This document shows positions 40,828 through 48,631 of a stretch of DNA of 64,000 nucleotides, in pieces; positions within the stretch are counted from its first letter, which is position 1; each line of letters starts with the position of its first letter. The stretch comes from Streptomyces cinnamoneus (GTDB lineage Bacteria; Actinomycetota; Actinomycetes; Streptomycetales; Streptomycetaceae), in contig NZ_BMVB01000018.1 in NCBI RefSeq assembly GCF_014650495.1, positions 1 through 64,000 of the forward strand, written 5' to 3'. The notes below the pieces were generated by a model. The model saw only the letters and a program-made list of their open reading frames with translations, was not told the DNA's origin and did no database searches. The position numbers were made by a program, and so were the translations under genes.

Positions 40828-41892
40828 TCAGGCGTTGCTGGCCGAAACCCAGCGCTCCAGCGTCCGCCGGGCCGCGCCGGAGTCGATCGACTCCGCGGCC
40901 CGGGCGATGCCGGCGGAGATCTGCTCCGTCAGCGGGGCGTCCGTCGGCGCCAACGCCACCAGCGCCGCCGCCGAGTTGAGCAGCACCGCGTCGCGCACCG
41001 GCCCGGTCTCCCCCGCCAGCAGGCGGCGGGCGACGTCGGCGTTGTACGAGGCGTCGGCGCCCCGCAGCGCCTCCACCGGCACCAGGTCGATGCCCACGTC
41101 GCGGGGGTCGAAGGGCTCCTCCCGCACCGCACCGTCGCGGACGGTCCACACCCGGGACGTCGCCGTCGTGGTCAGCTCGTCCAGCCCGTCGTCGCCGCGG
41201 AAGACCAGCGCCGAGGAGCCCCGCTCGGCCAGCACGCCGGCCAGGATGGGCGCCATCCGGGGGTCCGCCACGCCCGTCGCCTGGGCGCGCACGCGCGCGG
41301 GGTTGGTCAGCGGGCCCAGCACGTTGAACGTGGTGCGGATGCCCAGCTCGCGGCGGGCCGCGGCGACGTGCCGCAGCGCGGGGTGGAACTTCACGGCGAA
41401 GCAGAAGGTGATGCCCGCCTCCTCGGCGACCTCCACCACCCGCCGCGGCGTCAGGTCGAGGTTGACCCCGAGCTTCTCCAGGACGTCGGAGGCACCGCTG
41501 GCGGACGAGGCGGCGCGGTTGCCGTGCTTGACCACCTTCGCGCCGGTGCCGGCCACGACGATCGAGGACATGGTGGAGATGTTGACGGTCTTGGCGCCGT
41601 CGCCGCCGGTGCCCACGATGTCCACGCTCGGGCCGGGCACCTCGATGAGGTTGGCGTGCTCGTACATCGTCCGGACCAGGCCGGAGATCTCGGCGACGGT
41701 CTCGCCCTTGGCCCGCAGGGCCACCACGAAGCCGGCGATCTGTGCGCTCGTCGCCTCGCCGCGCATGATGCTGTCCATGGCCCAGGCGGTGTCGTCGGCG
41801 CTGAGGTCCACACGGTCGAGCAGGGCGTCGAGTACGCCGGGCCAGGAGTGGGCCACCGAGCGCTCGCCGCCTGCCGGGGTCGCAACGTTCAT
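40828..41892 (-). CDS. trpD: Anthranilate phosphoribosyltransferase
   Basis: TrpD transfers phosphoribose from PRPP to anthranilate, the second committed tryptophan step. The 354-residue protein has the PRPP and metal motif VDIVGTGGDGAKTVNIST (near 90), KHGNRAASSASGASDVLEKLGV (near 121), FCFAVKFHPALRHVA and FNVLGPLTNPA. It is more than 23 kb from trpE and alone here; ATG 41892 is used. No Trp leader is visible in front of it. A 13-bp terminator for qcrB lies between its start and that operon. Confidence 0.95.
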   Translation of the reverse strand: MNVATPAGGERSVAHSWPGVLDALLDRVDLSADDTAWAMDSIMRGEATSAQIAGFVVALRAKGETVAEISGLVRTMYEHANLIEVPGPSVDIVGTGGDGAKTVNISTMSSIVVAGTGAKVVKHGNRAASSASGASDVLEKLGVNLDLTPRRVVEVAEEAGITFCFAVKFHPALRHVAAARRELGIRTTFNVLGPLTNPARVRAQATGVADPRMAPILAGVLAERGSSALVFRGDDGLDELTTTATSRVWTVRDGAVREEPFDPRDVGIDLVPVEALRGADASYNADVARRLLAGETGPVRDAVLLNSAAALVALAPTDAPLTEQISAGIARAAESIDSGAARRTLERWVSASNA

Positions 41893-41977
41893 GGTCCACG
41901 CTCCTGGTGGTCGGTCGTCTCCACGGGGGCTCCTAGTAGCCCCCCGGGTCCCAGCCTATCGACGTCCGGGGACAGCG

Positions 41978-42010
41978 AAGAGCCCCGTCCAGCGCATGGA
42001 CGGGGCTCTT
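41978..42010 (-). terminator. Terminator of the qcrCAB operon
   Basis: A 13-bp stem (41978-41990 with 41998-42010) with a 7-nt loop lies 42 bp beyond the qcrB stop, and the flanks can extend the stem with one bulge. Confidence 0.85.
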
Positions 42011-42051
42011 GCTGTGGCGATCAGTTCACTGTGATCAGCAGGTGGGAGTCA

Positions 42052-43674
42052 TCAGTGGTGGCCGTGGCCGCTGGTGATCTCCTGGTACTCCTCCGCGGTG
42101 GCCTTGGGGATGTGCGTCCCCTCGCCGTAGAAGCCCTTCGAGAGCTTGACGCGGAGCTTCTGCGTGGCGCTGATCTTGCGAGCGACGCCGTTCTCGTCGA
42201 CCTCGGGCTCCAGCTCCAGCGGCAGGGGCTGCTCGTGGGCCGTGAGGGTGTGCAGCTGCTGCTGCGAGAGCGGCTCGTGGACCTCGACGAACTCACCGTG
42301 CGGCAGGCGCTTGATGATGCCCGACTCGCGGCCGTGCAGCACCTTCTCCTTGTCGCGGCGCTGGAGACCCATGCAGATCCGGCGGGTGGCGACGAAGGCG
42401 ATGACCGGGCCGACGAAGAACGCGATCCGGACGAACCAGGTGATGGCGTTGATCGACAGGTGGAAGTGGGTGGCCCACAGGTCGTTTCCACCACCGACCA
42501 GCAGCACCAGGTACCAGGTCAGCCAGGCCACACCGAACGCGGTGCGGGTCGGGGCGTTGCGCGGGCGGTCCAGCAGGTGGTGCTCACGCTTGTCGCCGGT
42601 GACCCAGGACTCGATGAACGGGTAGACCGCGATGGCGGCCAGCACCAGCGGGAAGATCATCAGCGGGATGAACACGCCCAGGACGAGCGTGTGACCCGCG
42701 AAGTTGATCTCCCAGCCCGGCATCACGCGGATGAGGCCCTCGGAGAAGCCCATGTACCAGTCGGGCTGCGCACCGGTGGACACCTGGTCCGGGCGGTACG
42801 GGCCCATGGCCCAGATCGGGTTGATCGTCGCGATGGCCGCGATGGCCGCGATGACACCGAAGACCAGGAAGAAGAAGCCTCCGGCCTTGGCCATGTAGAC
42901 CGGCAGCAGCGGCATGCCGACCACGTTCTTGTTCGTCCGGCCGGGGCCGGGGAACTGCGTGTGCTTGTGGTAGAAGACCAGGATCAGGTGCGCCACCAGC
43001 AGGCCGAGCATGACGCCCGGCAGCAGCAGGACGTGGATCGAGAAGAACCGCGGCACGAAGTCCGAGCCGGGGAACTCGCCACCGAACAGGAACATCGAGA
43101 TGTAGGTGCCGATGATCGGGATGGAGAGGATCGCACCCTCCATGAACCGGACACCGGTGCCCGAGAGCAGGTCGTCCGGCAGCGAGTAACCGGTGAAACC
43201 GGTGAACATGCCGAGGACCAGCAGCAGGAAGCCGAACAGCCAGTTGACCTCACGCGGCTTGCGGAACGCGCCGGTGAAGAACACGCGCATCATGTGCACG
43301 AGCATGGCCGCGACGAAGATCAGCGCAGCCCAGTGGTGGATCTGCCGGATGAGCAGACCACCGCGGACGTCGAAGCTGATGTCGACCGTCGACTTGAACG
43401 CCTCGGACATCCGCATGCCCTGCATGGGGACGTACGAGCCGTGGTAGACGACCTCGTTCATGCTGGGGTGGAAGAACAGCGTCAGATACACACCCGTGAG
43501 GATGATGATCACGAAGCTGTAGAGGCAGACCTCACCCAGCATGAAGGACCAGTGGTCCGGGAAGATCTTCCGCATGTTGGTCTTGGCCAGGCTGTAGATG
43601 CCCAGCCGGCCGTCGGCCCAGTCGGCTACCCGCTCACCGGCGGGCGCCTTGCGGCGGTTGTCGTTGTTGCTCAT
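42052..43674 (-). CDS. qcrB: Cytochrome bc1 complex, cytochrome b subunit
   Basis: The 540-residue subunit has the cytochrome b haem-binding and quinol-site segments: WSFMLGEVCLYSFVIIILTGVYLTLFF, HHWAALIFVAAMLVHMMRVF, FTGYSLPDDLLSGTG (Qo-site region), PWY-type variant QPDWYMGF and SIHVLLLPGVMLGLLVAHLILVFYHKH. It has the C-terminal extension typical of actinobacterial QcrB (HEPLSQQQLHTLTAHEQPLPLELEPEVDENGV). It forms the menaquinol-oxidising complex with QcrA and QcrC and is the last gene of the operon. Its ATG overlaps the qcrA stop by 4 bp. Confidence 0.97.
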   Translation of the reverse strand: MSNNDNRRKAPAGERVADWADGRLGIYSLAKTNMRKIFPDHWSFMLGEVCLYSFVIIILTGVYLTLFFHPSMNEVVYHGSYVPMQGMRMSEAFKSTVDISFDVRGGLLIRQIHHWAALIFVAAMLVHMMRVFFTGAFRKPREVNWLFGFLLLVLGMFTGFTGYSLPDDLLSGTGVRFMEGAILSIPIIGTYISMFLFGGEFPGSDFVPRFFSIHVLLLPGVMLGLLVAHLILVFYHKHTQFPGPGRTNKNVVGMPLLPVYMAKAGGFFFLVFGVIAAIAAIATINPIWAMGPYRPDQVSTGAQPDWYMGFSEGLIRVMPGWEINFAGHTLVLGVFIPLMIFPLVLAAIAVYPFIESWVTGDKREHHLLDRPRNAPTRTAFGVAWLTWYLVLLVGGGNDLWATHFHLSINAITWFVRIAFFVGPVIAFVATRRICMGLQRRDKEKVLHGRESGIIKRLPHGEFVEVHEPLSQQQLHTLTAHEQPLPLELEPEVDENGVARKISATQKLRVKLSKGFYGEGTHIPKATAEEYQEITSGHGHH

Positions 43675-44726
43675 CCGCGCTCCCAGTAGGCAGGACCGAC
43701 GGGCTCGGCGAAGTCGCCCATGGCCTCAAGGTAGCCCTTGTCGTTGACCTTGATCCGCAGCTGCGGAAGGGCGTGACCGGCCGGGCCGAAGATCACCCGG
43801 CCGCCGTCGGCGAGGTCGAAGGTGGACTGGTGGCACGGGCACAGCACGTGGTGCGTCTGCTGCTCGTAGAGGCTGATCGGGCAGCCGACGTGCGTGCAGA
43901 TCTTGGAGAACGCGACGATGCCGTCGACCGACCAGTCGAGCTCCTGCTTGTCCTTGATGTTCTCCGGCTGGAGCCGGACGATCATCAGGGCCGCCTTGGC
44001 GATCTCCTGCTGGAAGTCGTGGTCCTCCTCCTTCATGCCCTCGGGCATGGCGAAGGTGAGGGAGCCGACCGCGATGTCCTCGGGACGCAGGGGCTGCAGC
44101 GTGTTCTGGTTGATGAGCATCTTGCCCTCGGACCAGGCGGTCTTGCGGAGCTTGGTGCCCGGCAGCGGACCGAGGTCGCGCAGCAGCATCACGCCGGAGA
44201 GCGGCACCAGGGCCAGCGCGCCGAACATGGTGTTGCGGATCAGCTTGCGACGGCCGAACCCGGACTCCTCGGCACCCAGCTTGAAGTCGGCCAGAACCTT
44301 GGCCTTGACCTCGGGGGCCGCCTCGATCGGGTGCCGGTCGTCGGCGACCTCGACGTCGGACATCAGGGTGCGGGCCCAGTGGACCGCGCCCGCGCCGATG
44401 CAGAACAGCGCCACGCCGAGGGTGAGCCCCAGCGAGAAGTTCAGCGCGCTGATGTGACCGATCGGGAACACGTAGATGTTCTTGTCGACCGGCAGGGTCA
44501 CGTAGGCGGCGATGAAGCCGACCGTGGCCAGCATCGACAGCATGAACAGGAACGCGACCACGCGCTCGGAGCGCTTGGCGGCCCGCTCGTCGATGTCCTG
44601 CATGCGCGGCTCGTGGGGCGGCAGCCCCGGGTCCGCGAACGGGTCGCCGGCGGTGGCTACGGCACCTTCGTGCGCGTGGCCCTGCGTGCTCGGCAGGGTC
44701 TCTTCTGGAATGTCTTGGCTACTCAT
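43671..44726 (-). CDS. qcrA: Cytochrome bc1 complex, Rieske iron-sulfur subunit
   Basis: The 351-residue protein carries three N-terminal transmembrane helices, as in actinobacterial QcrA, and a C-terminal Rieske domain. The [2Fe-2S] ligands are in KICTHVGCPISLYEQ and LCPCHQSTFDLADGG. It passes electrons from menaquinol to the cytochrome c subunit. It overlaps both neighbours by 4 bp (qcrC upstream, qcrB downstream), so the three are translationally coupled. Confidence 0.96.
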   Translation of the reverse strand: MSSQDIPEETLPSTQGHAHEGAVATAGDPFADPGLPPHEPRMQDIDERAAKRSERVVAFLFMLSMLATVGFIAAYVTLPVDKNIYVFPIGHISALNFSLGLTLGVALFCIGAGAVHWARTLMSDVEVADDRHPIEAAPEVKAKVLADFKLGAEESGFGRRKLIRNTMFGALALVPLSGVMLLRDLGPLPGTKLRKTAWSEGKMLINQNTLQPLRPEDIAVGSLTFAMPEGMKEEDHDFQQEIAKAALMIVRLQPENIKDKQELDWSVDGIVAFSKICTHVGCPISLYEQQTHHVLCPCHQSTFDLADGGRVIFGPAGHALPQLRIKVNDKGYLEAMGDFAEPVGPAYWERG

Positions 44727-45532
44727 GACTTCTTGGCCTTAGCGGTGTGGGCCGCGACCCAGATGGCGACTGCGATCAGCGCACCCAGACCGAAGATCCA
44801 CGCGAACAGACCCTCACTGACCGGGCCGAGGCCGCCCAGTTCGAGGCCGCCCGGGCTCTTGGTCTTGTCGCTGTTGACCGTGTCGAGGTACGCGATGATG
44901 TCCTTCTTGTTCTTCTCCGACATCGTGGTGTCGGGGAAGGAAGGCATGTTCTGCGGGCCGGTCTGCATGGCCTCGTAGATGTGCTTCGGGTCGACGCCCT
45001 CAAGGCTCGGGGCGTACTTGCCGTTCGAGAGTGCGCCGCCCTTGCCGGTGAAGTTGTGGCACTGGGCGCAGTTCGTACGGAACAGCTCGCCACCCTTGGC
45101 GATGTCGGCACCGTCGGGGCTGTACTGGTTCTTCGTCGGGACCGAGGGGCCCGCGCCGAGGGAGGCGATGTACGCGGCGAGCTGGTCGATCTCGGCCTGC
45201 GTGTAGATGGCCTTCTTGCGGGGCGCCTGGGCACCCTGCTGCTGGAGCGGCATGCGGCCGGTGGCGACCTGGAAGTCGACGGCGGCGGCGCCCACGCCGA
45301 CCAGGCTCGGCCCGTCGGAGGTGCCCTGACCGCCGGTTCCGTGGCAGCTTGCGCAGCCCACGGAGTACAGCTTCTTGCCCTCCTCGATGGCGAGGGACTG
45401 GGCGGTGTCATCGGCCTTGGCCGTGTCCGCCGGCGCGAACGCGGCGTACAGCCCCCCAGTTACCGCCAGCGCGAAGAGTAGGACGACGACCGCCGCCAGC
45501 GGATGGCGTCGTCGTGCGGAGAGCTTTTTCAC
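44723..45532 (-). CDS. qcrC: Cytochrome bc1 complex, dihaem cytochrome c subunit
   Basis: The 269-residue protein has two haem c sites, CASCHG and CAQCHN, a membrane anchor near the N-terminus (LAAVVVLLFALAVTGGLYAAF) and a C-terminal helix (LFAWIFGLGALIAVAIWVAAH). In actinobacteria this subunit replaces soluble cytochrome c and delivers electrons directly to the aa3 oxidase, giving a III-IV supercomplex. ATG 45532 follows the ctaE gene by 68 bp. Upstream ctaE is in the same orientation and probably transcribed with it. Confidence 0.97.
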   Translation of the reverse strand: MKKLSARRRHPLAAVVVLLFALAVTGGLYAAFAPADTAKADDTAQSLAIEEGKKLYSVGCASCHGTGGQGTSDGPSLVGVGAAAVDFQVATGRMPLQQQGAQAPRKKAIYTQAEIDQLAAYIASLGAGPSVPTKNQYSPDGADIAKGGELFRTNCAQCHNFTGKGGALSNGKYAPSLEGVDPKHIYEAMQTGPQNMPSFPDTTMSEKNKKDIIAYLDTVNSDKTKSPGGLELGGLGPVSEGLFAWIFGLGALIAVAIWVAAHTAKAKKS

Positions 45533-45600
45533 GGATTACCCCGGTGTCAGGATCTTCTGCGTCGATGCTGGACTGATGGTCCGGTGCGGAACGGGACCGA

Positions 45601-46221
45601 TTACTTGATCAAGTAGATCGTGGCGAAGAGGCCGATCCAGACCACGTCGACGAAGTGCCAGTAGTAGGACACGACGATGGCGGCGGTCGCCTGGTGGTGA
45701 GTGAACCTCTTGGCCGCGTACGTCCTGCCCAGGACCAGCAGGAAGGCGATGAGACCGCCCGTCACGTGCAGGCCGTGGAAGCCGGTCGTCAGGTAGAACA
45801 CCGAGCCGTACGGGTCGGAGGACAGGGAGAGCCCCTCCTCCTTGACCAGGTCGGTGTATTCGAAGACCTGGCCGCCGATGAAGATGGCACCCATCACGAA
45901 CGTGACCACGAACCACATGCGCAGCTTCTTCACGTCGCCGCGCTCGGCGGCGAAGACGCCGAGCTGGCAGGTGAGGGAGGAGAGCACGAGGATCGTGGTG
46001 TTGGTGGCCGAGAACGGAAGGTTCAGCGCGGACGCCATTTCCTTCCAGTGCTCGGCTCCGGTCACCGATCGCAGGGTGAAGTACATCGCGAAGAGGGCCG
46101 CGAAGAACATCAGCTCGGAACTCAGCCAGATGATGGTTCCGACGCTGGTGAGGTTCGGTCGATTGACCGACGGGTGCGCGTGCCCGGTATCTGTTGCTGT
46201 TGCTGTCGCCACGACCGACAT
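45601..46221 (-). CDS. ctaE: Cytochrome c oxidase subunit III
   Basis: The 206-residue protein shows the subunit III fold: LTSVGTIIWLSSELMFFAALFAMYF, ILVLSSLTCQLGVFAAE, FEYTDLVKEEG, FYLTTGFHGLHVTGGLIAFLLVL and YYWHFVDVVWIGLFATIYLIK. It supports the aa3 oxidase and is placed, as in other actinobacteria, before qcrC rather than with ctaCD. ATG 46221 lies inside a 21-bp palindrome (46212-46232), and no clear ribosome binding site precedes it, so a leaderless mRNA is possible. Confidence 0.95.
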   Translation of the reverse strand: MSVVATATATDTGHAHPSVNRPNLTSVGTIIWLSSELMFFAALFAMYFTLRSVTGAEHWKEMASALNLPFSATNTTILVLSSLTCQLGVFAAERGDVKKLRMWFVVTFVMGAIFIGGQVFEYTDLVKEEGLSLSSDPYGSVFYLTTGFHGLHVTGGLIAFLLVLGRTYAAKRFTHHQATAAIVVSYYWHFVDVVWIGLFATIYLIK

Positions 46222-46232
46222 TATGTCGGTCG
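46212..46232. promoter_or_regulatory. 21-bp palindrome spanning the ctaE start codon
   Basis: CGACCGACA and TGTCGGTCG form 9-bp arms around TTA (46221-46223). The start codon of ctaE is inside. It could be an operator or an RNA hairpin that hides the start. Confidence 0.45.
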
Positions 46233-46459
46233 CTTATCTCGCGCTCACTCCGGGGGGTGCCGTTCGGTGTGTCAAGACCGTATGCCCTGCTCGTACGGCC
46301 CATGGCGAGCGTCCCCCAAAGGGGGGAAGGACCGCTTCCGGGGCCTTGCGGGCCTTGCCGAACCCTCCTCCCGGAGGGCCTTCGCGGAGTAGCATCCGCG
46401 CACAACGGCCCGACCCACACGCTGTGCTGTCCATGAGTGTCCACAAGCCTGGAGGAACG

Positions 46460-46861
46460 ATGCAGCCGACCGCCACGGTGCTGGTCTACAGCGACAACGC
46501 GCACACGCGCGAGCAGGTGCGGCTGGCTTCCGGGAGGCGTCCGGCGGCGGACGTCCCACCGGTGGAGTACCTGGAGTGCGCGACCCTCCCCGCGGTGCTG
46601 CGGACCCTGGCGGAGCACCGGGTGGACGTGTGCGTGCTGGACGGCGAGACGGCGCCCGCGGGCGGCATGGGCGTGTGCCGGCAGCTGAAGGACGAGGTGT
46701 TCCGCTGCCCGCCGGTGCTGTTGCTCATCGGCCGGCCGCAGGACGCCTGGCTGGCCACCTGGAGCCGCGCGGACGCGGCCGTCACCCATCCGCTGGACCC
46801 GGTCGCGTTCGCGGACGCCCTGGCGGGGCTGTTGCGGCAGAAGCAGGGCGTCGACGCCTGA
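46460..46861 (+). CDS. Degenerate response-regulator receiver-like protein
   Basis: The 133-residue protein has a receiver-like fold: TATVLVYSDNAHTREQVRLA, then a phosphoacceptor-like Asp in VDVCVLDGETAPAGGMGVCRQL (near 57) and PVLLLIGRPQDAWLA followed by VTHPLDPVAFADAL. The usual acidic pair is reduced (YSDN) and the conserved lysine is missing (a His-Pro replaces Lys-Pro). There is no output domain. It lies between the two halves of the respiratory cluster. ATG 46460 follows GGAGGAACG. Confidence 0.8.
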   Translation: MQPTATVLVYSDNAHTREQVRLASGRRPAADVPPVEYLECATLPAVLRTLAEHRVDVCVLDGETAPAGGMGVCRQLKDEVFRCPPVLLLIGRPQDAWLATWSRADAAVTHPLDPVAFADALAGLLRQKQGVDA

Positions 46862-46864
46862 CCC

Positions 46865-48112
46865 CTAGAGCTCGGGCCGCAGCCGGGCCACGTCGGCCGG
46901 GCCGGTGCCCTCCCGCTTGCCGGCCACCAGGGCGCTGCCCTCGCGCCACTGCTTCCAGGGCATGTTCCAGTCGCCGAAGCCGTTGTCGAAGGGCGTCATG
47001 GTGGCGCCGGCGCTGCCGACGACCTTGACGACGTCGCCGACGCGGACGTTGTCGAAGAACCACTTGGCGTTGGCGGTGCTCATGCCGGTGCAGCCGTGGC
47101 TGACGTTGTCCATGCCCTGCGAGCCCTCGGACCAGGGGGCGGCGTGGACGTACTCGCCGCTCCAGGTGACCCGGGTGGCCCAGTAGACCGGCAGGTCGTA
47201 GGCGTCCTCGCTGCCCTCCGCGATGCCGATGCTGGTGCCGCGCATCCGTACGAAGGATTCCCGGCCCAGGATCACCTTGACCCCGTTGCGGGTGGCGTAG
47301 CCGGGCTTGCCGGTGGTGACGGGGATGGTGCGCAGGGTCTCGCCGTTCTTCATGACCGTCATGTAGTGCCCGGCGGCATCGGTGACGGCCTCGACGCGGT
47401 CGCCCGTGGTCAGCCTGACGGGCTTGGAGGGGCCGCCGTAGAGGCCGCCGCCGACCTTGATGCCGTCGAGGGTGGCGCGCACGTCGATCGTGGCGTGGGC
47501 GGGCCAGTACTCGGCCGGGCGGTAGTGCAGGGTCCGGTTGTCCACCCAGTGCCAGGCGCCCTGGACCGCGGGCTGGGACTCCACGTGCAGGGTGCGTTCG
47601 ACGACGGCGCGGGCGACCGGGTCCTGGACGGGCTCGCTGAGCTCGGCGGTGATGGGCTGTCCGACGCCGTAGGTGCCGCTCTGCGGGCCGAACGCCACCC
47701 TCAGCAGCCTGTCGGCCGGATTGGTGTCGAAGCCGATCGTCCGGCGCCCCTGGGCCCCGTCCTCGTCCTCGGTGCTGACGCGCACGGTGTAGTGGGCGCC
47801 GGCCGCCAGCGCTCCGGTGCTGTGCCAGCGGGAGCCGTCGGGGGCGAGCTCGCCCTTGACGTACCGTCCGGCCGCGTCGGTGGCGGTCACGTCGGTGATC
47901 CGGTCGCCGCCGGAGGCCGTGACCTCCAGGGGCTTGCTCGGGTCCGCCTTCCGGCCGGAGTCGGCCCCGGCCAGCCTGACCTGGTCCGTGGCGTCGTAGG
48001 GCTTGTCGGCCAGCGGGTTCGACGAGCCGCCGCAGGCGGCGAACACCGGTGCCAGGGAGACCAGCAGCAGGGCGCAGAGCGGCACCGCTTGGCTTCGAGG
48101 TGTGTGACCCAT
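46865..48112 (-). CDS. L,D-transpeptidase lipoprotein
   Basis: The 415-residue precursor has a lipobox (FAAC, Cys27). Two Ig-like domains follow (about 50-260), then a YkuD catalytic domain with MRGTSIGIAEGSEDAYDLPVYWATRVTWSGEYVHAAPW and the active-site SHGCTGMSTANAKWFF (Cys near 357). It would make 3-3 cross-links in peptidoglycan outside the membrane. It converges on the receiver-like gene with 3 bp between stops. ATG 48112 is used; the longer GTG 48193 form has no signal sequence at its start. Confidence 0.92.
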   Translation of the reverse strand: MGHTPRSQAVPLCALLLVSLAPVFAACGGSSNPLADKPYDATDQVRLAGADSGRKADPSKPLEVTASGGDRITDVTATDAAGRYVKGELAPDGSRWHSTGALAAGAHYTVRVSTEDEDGAQGRRTIGFDTNPADRLLRVAFGPQSGTYGVGQPITAELSEPVQDPVARAVVERTLHVESQPAVQGAWHWVDNRTLHYRPAEYWPAHATIDVRATLDGIKVGGGLYGGPSKPVRLTTGDRVEAVTDAAGHYMTVMKNGETLRTIPVTTGKPGYATRNGVKVILGRESFVRMRGTSIGIAEGSEDAYDLPVYWATRVTWSGEYVHAAPWSEGSQGMDNVSHGCTGMSTANAKWFFDNVRVGDVVKVVGSAGATMTPFDNGFGDWNMPWKQWREGSALVAGKREGTGPADVARLRPEL

Positions 48113-48178
48113 GGTCACACCGTAGGAACGATCCGGGCGGACGGCTCCCGGGGCGCCTGCAAACGGGTGGAGAACGCA

Positions 48179-48214
48179 CCGGGCCCCGCACACCGTGCGG
48201 TGTGCGGGGCCCGG
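48179..48214. terminator. Terminator of the ctaCDF operon
   Basis: A 17-bp stem (48179-48195 with 48198-48214) lies 18 bp beyond the ctaF stop. The central 2-nt turn implies a slightly larger loop in RNA. Confidence 0.8.
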
Positions 48215-48232
48215 GAAGCGGCGGGGCGGAAC

Positions 48233-48631
48233 CTACTGGTTCTGGTTCTCGCCGCGGTAGAACTCGAACACCCAGCCGAAGAGGCCGACCAGGATGATCG
48301 GGGCGGAGAAGTACATGAGCCACCAGCCGAAGCAGATGCTCATGAAGGCGAGGGCGCCACCCACCGCCAGGGACAGCGGCTGCCAGCTGTGCGGGGCGAA
48401 GAAGCCCAGCTCACCGGCGTCGTCGGCGACGTCCGCGTTCTTGTCGTCCTGGGCGCCGGCGTCCACCCGGCGCGCGGTGAACGCCAGGTAGTAGCCGACC
48501 ATGATGCACAGGCCGAAGGCCATGAAGAGCGCGGTCGTACCGGCCGCTTCCTTCGCCCACACGCCATAGACGACCGCCATGGCGAGGATGAAGACGGAGA
48601 GCCAGATGAACATCCGGCCTTGGATCTTCAC
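48233..48631 (-). CDS. ctaF: Cytochrome c oxidase subunit IV (actinobacterial)
   Basis: The 132-residue membrane protein has about four helices (WLSVFILAMAVVYGVWA, TTALFMAFGLCIMVGYYLAF, LSLAVGGALAFMSICFGWWLM, APIILVGLFGWVFEFYRG), which is the actinobacterial CtaF pattern. It is part of the aa3 oxidase. Its ATG overlaps the ctaD stop by 4 bp, so it is coupled to ctaD. Confidence 0.95.
   Translation of the reverse strand: MKIQGRMFIWLSVFILAMAVVYGVWAKEAAGTTALFMAFGLCIMVGYYLAFTARRVDAGAQDDKNADVADDAGELGFFAPHSWQPLSLAVGGALAFMSICFGWWLMYFSAPIILVGLFGWVFEFYRGENQNQ

Noticed and set aside
41368..43689. A 773-residue plus-strand frame opposite trpD and qcrB
   Set aside because: It is antisense to two conserved genes and is low complexity, rich in His, Asp, Glu and Gln.
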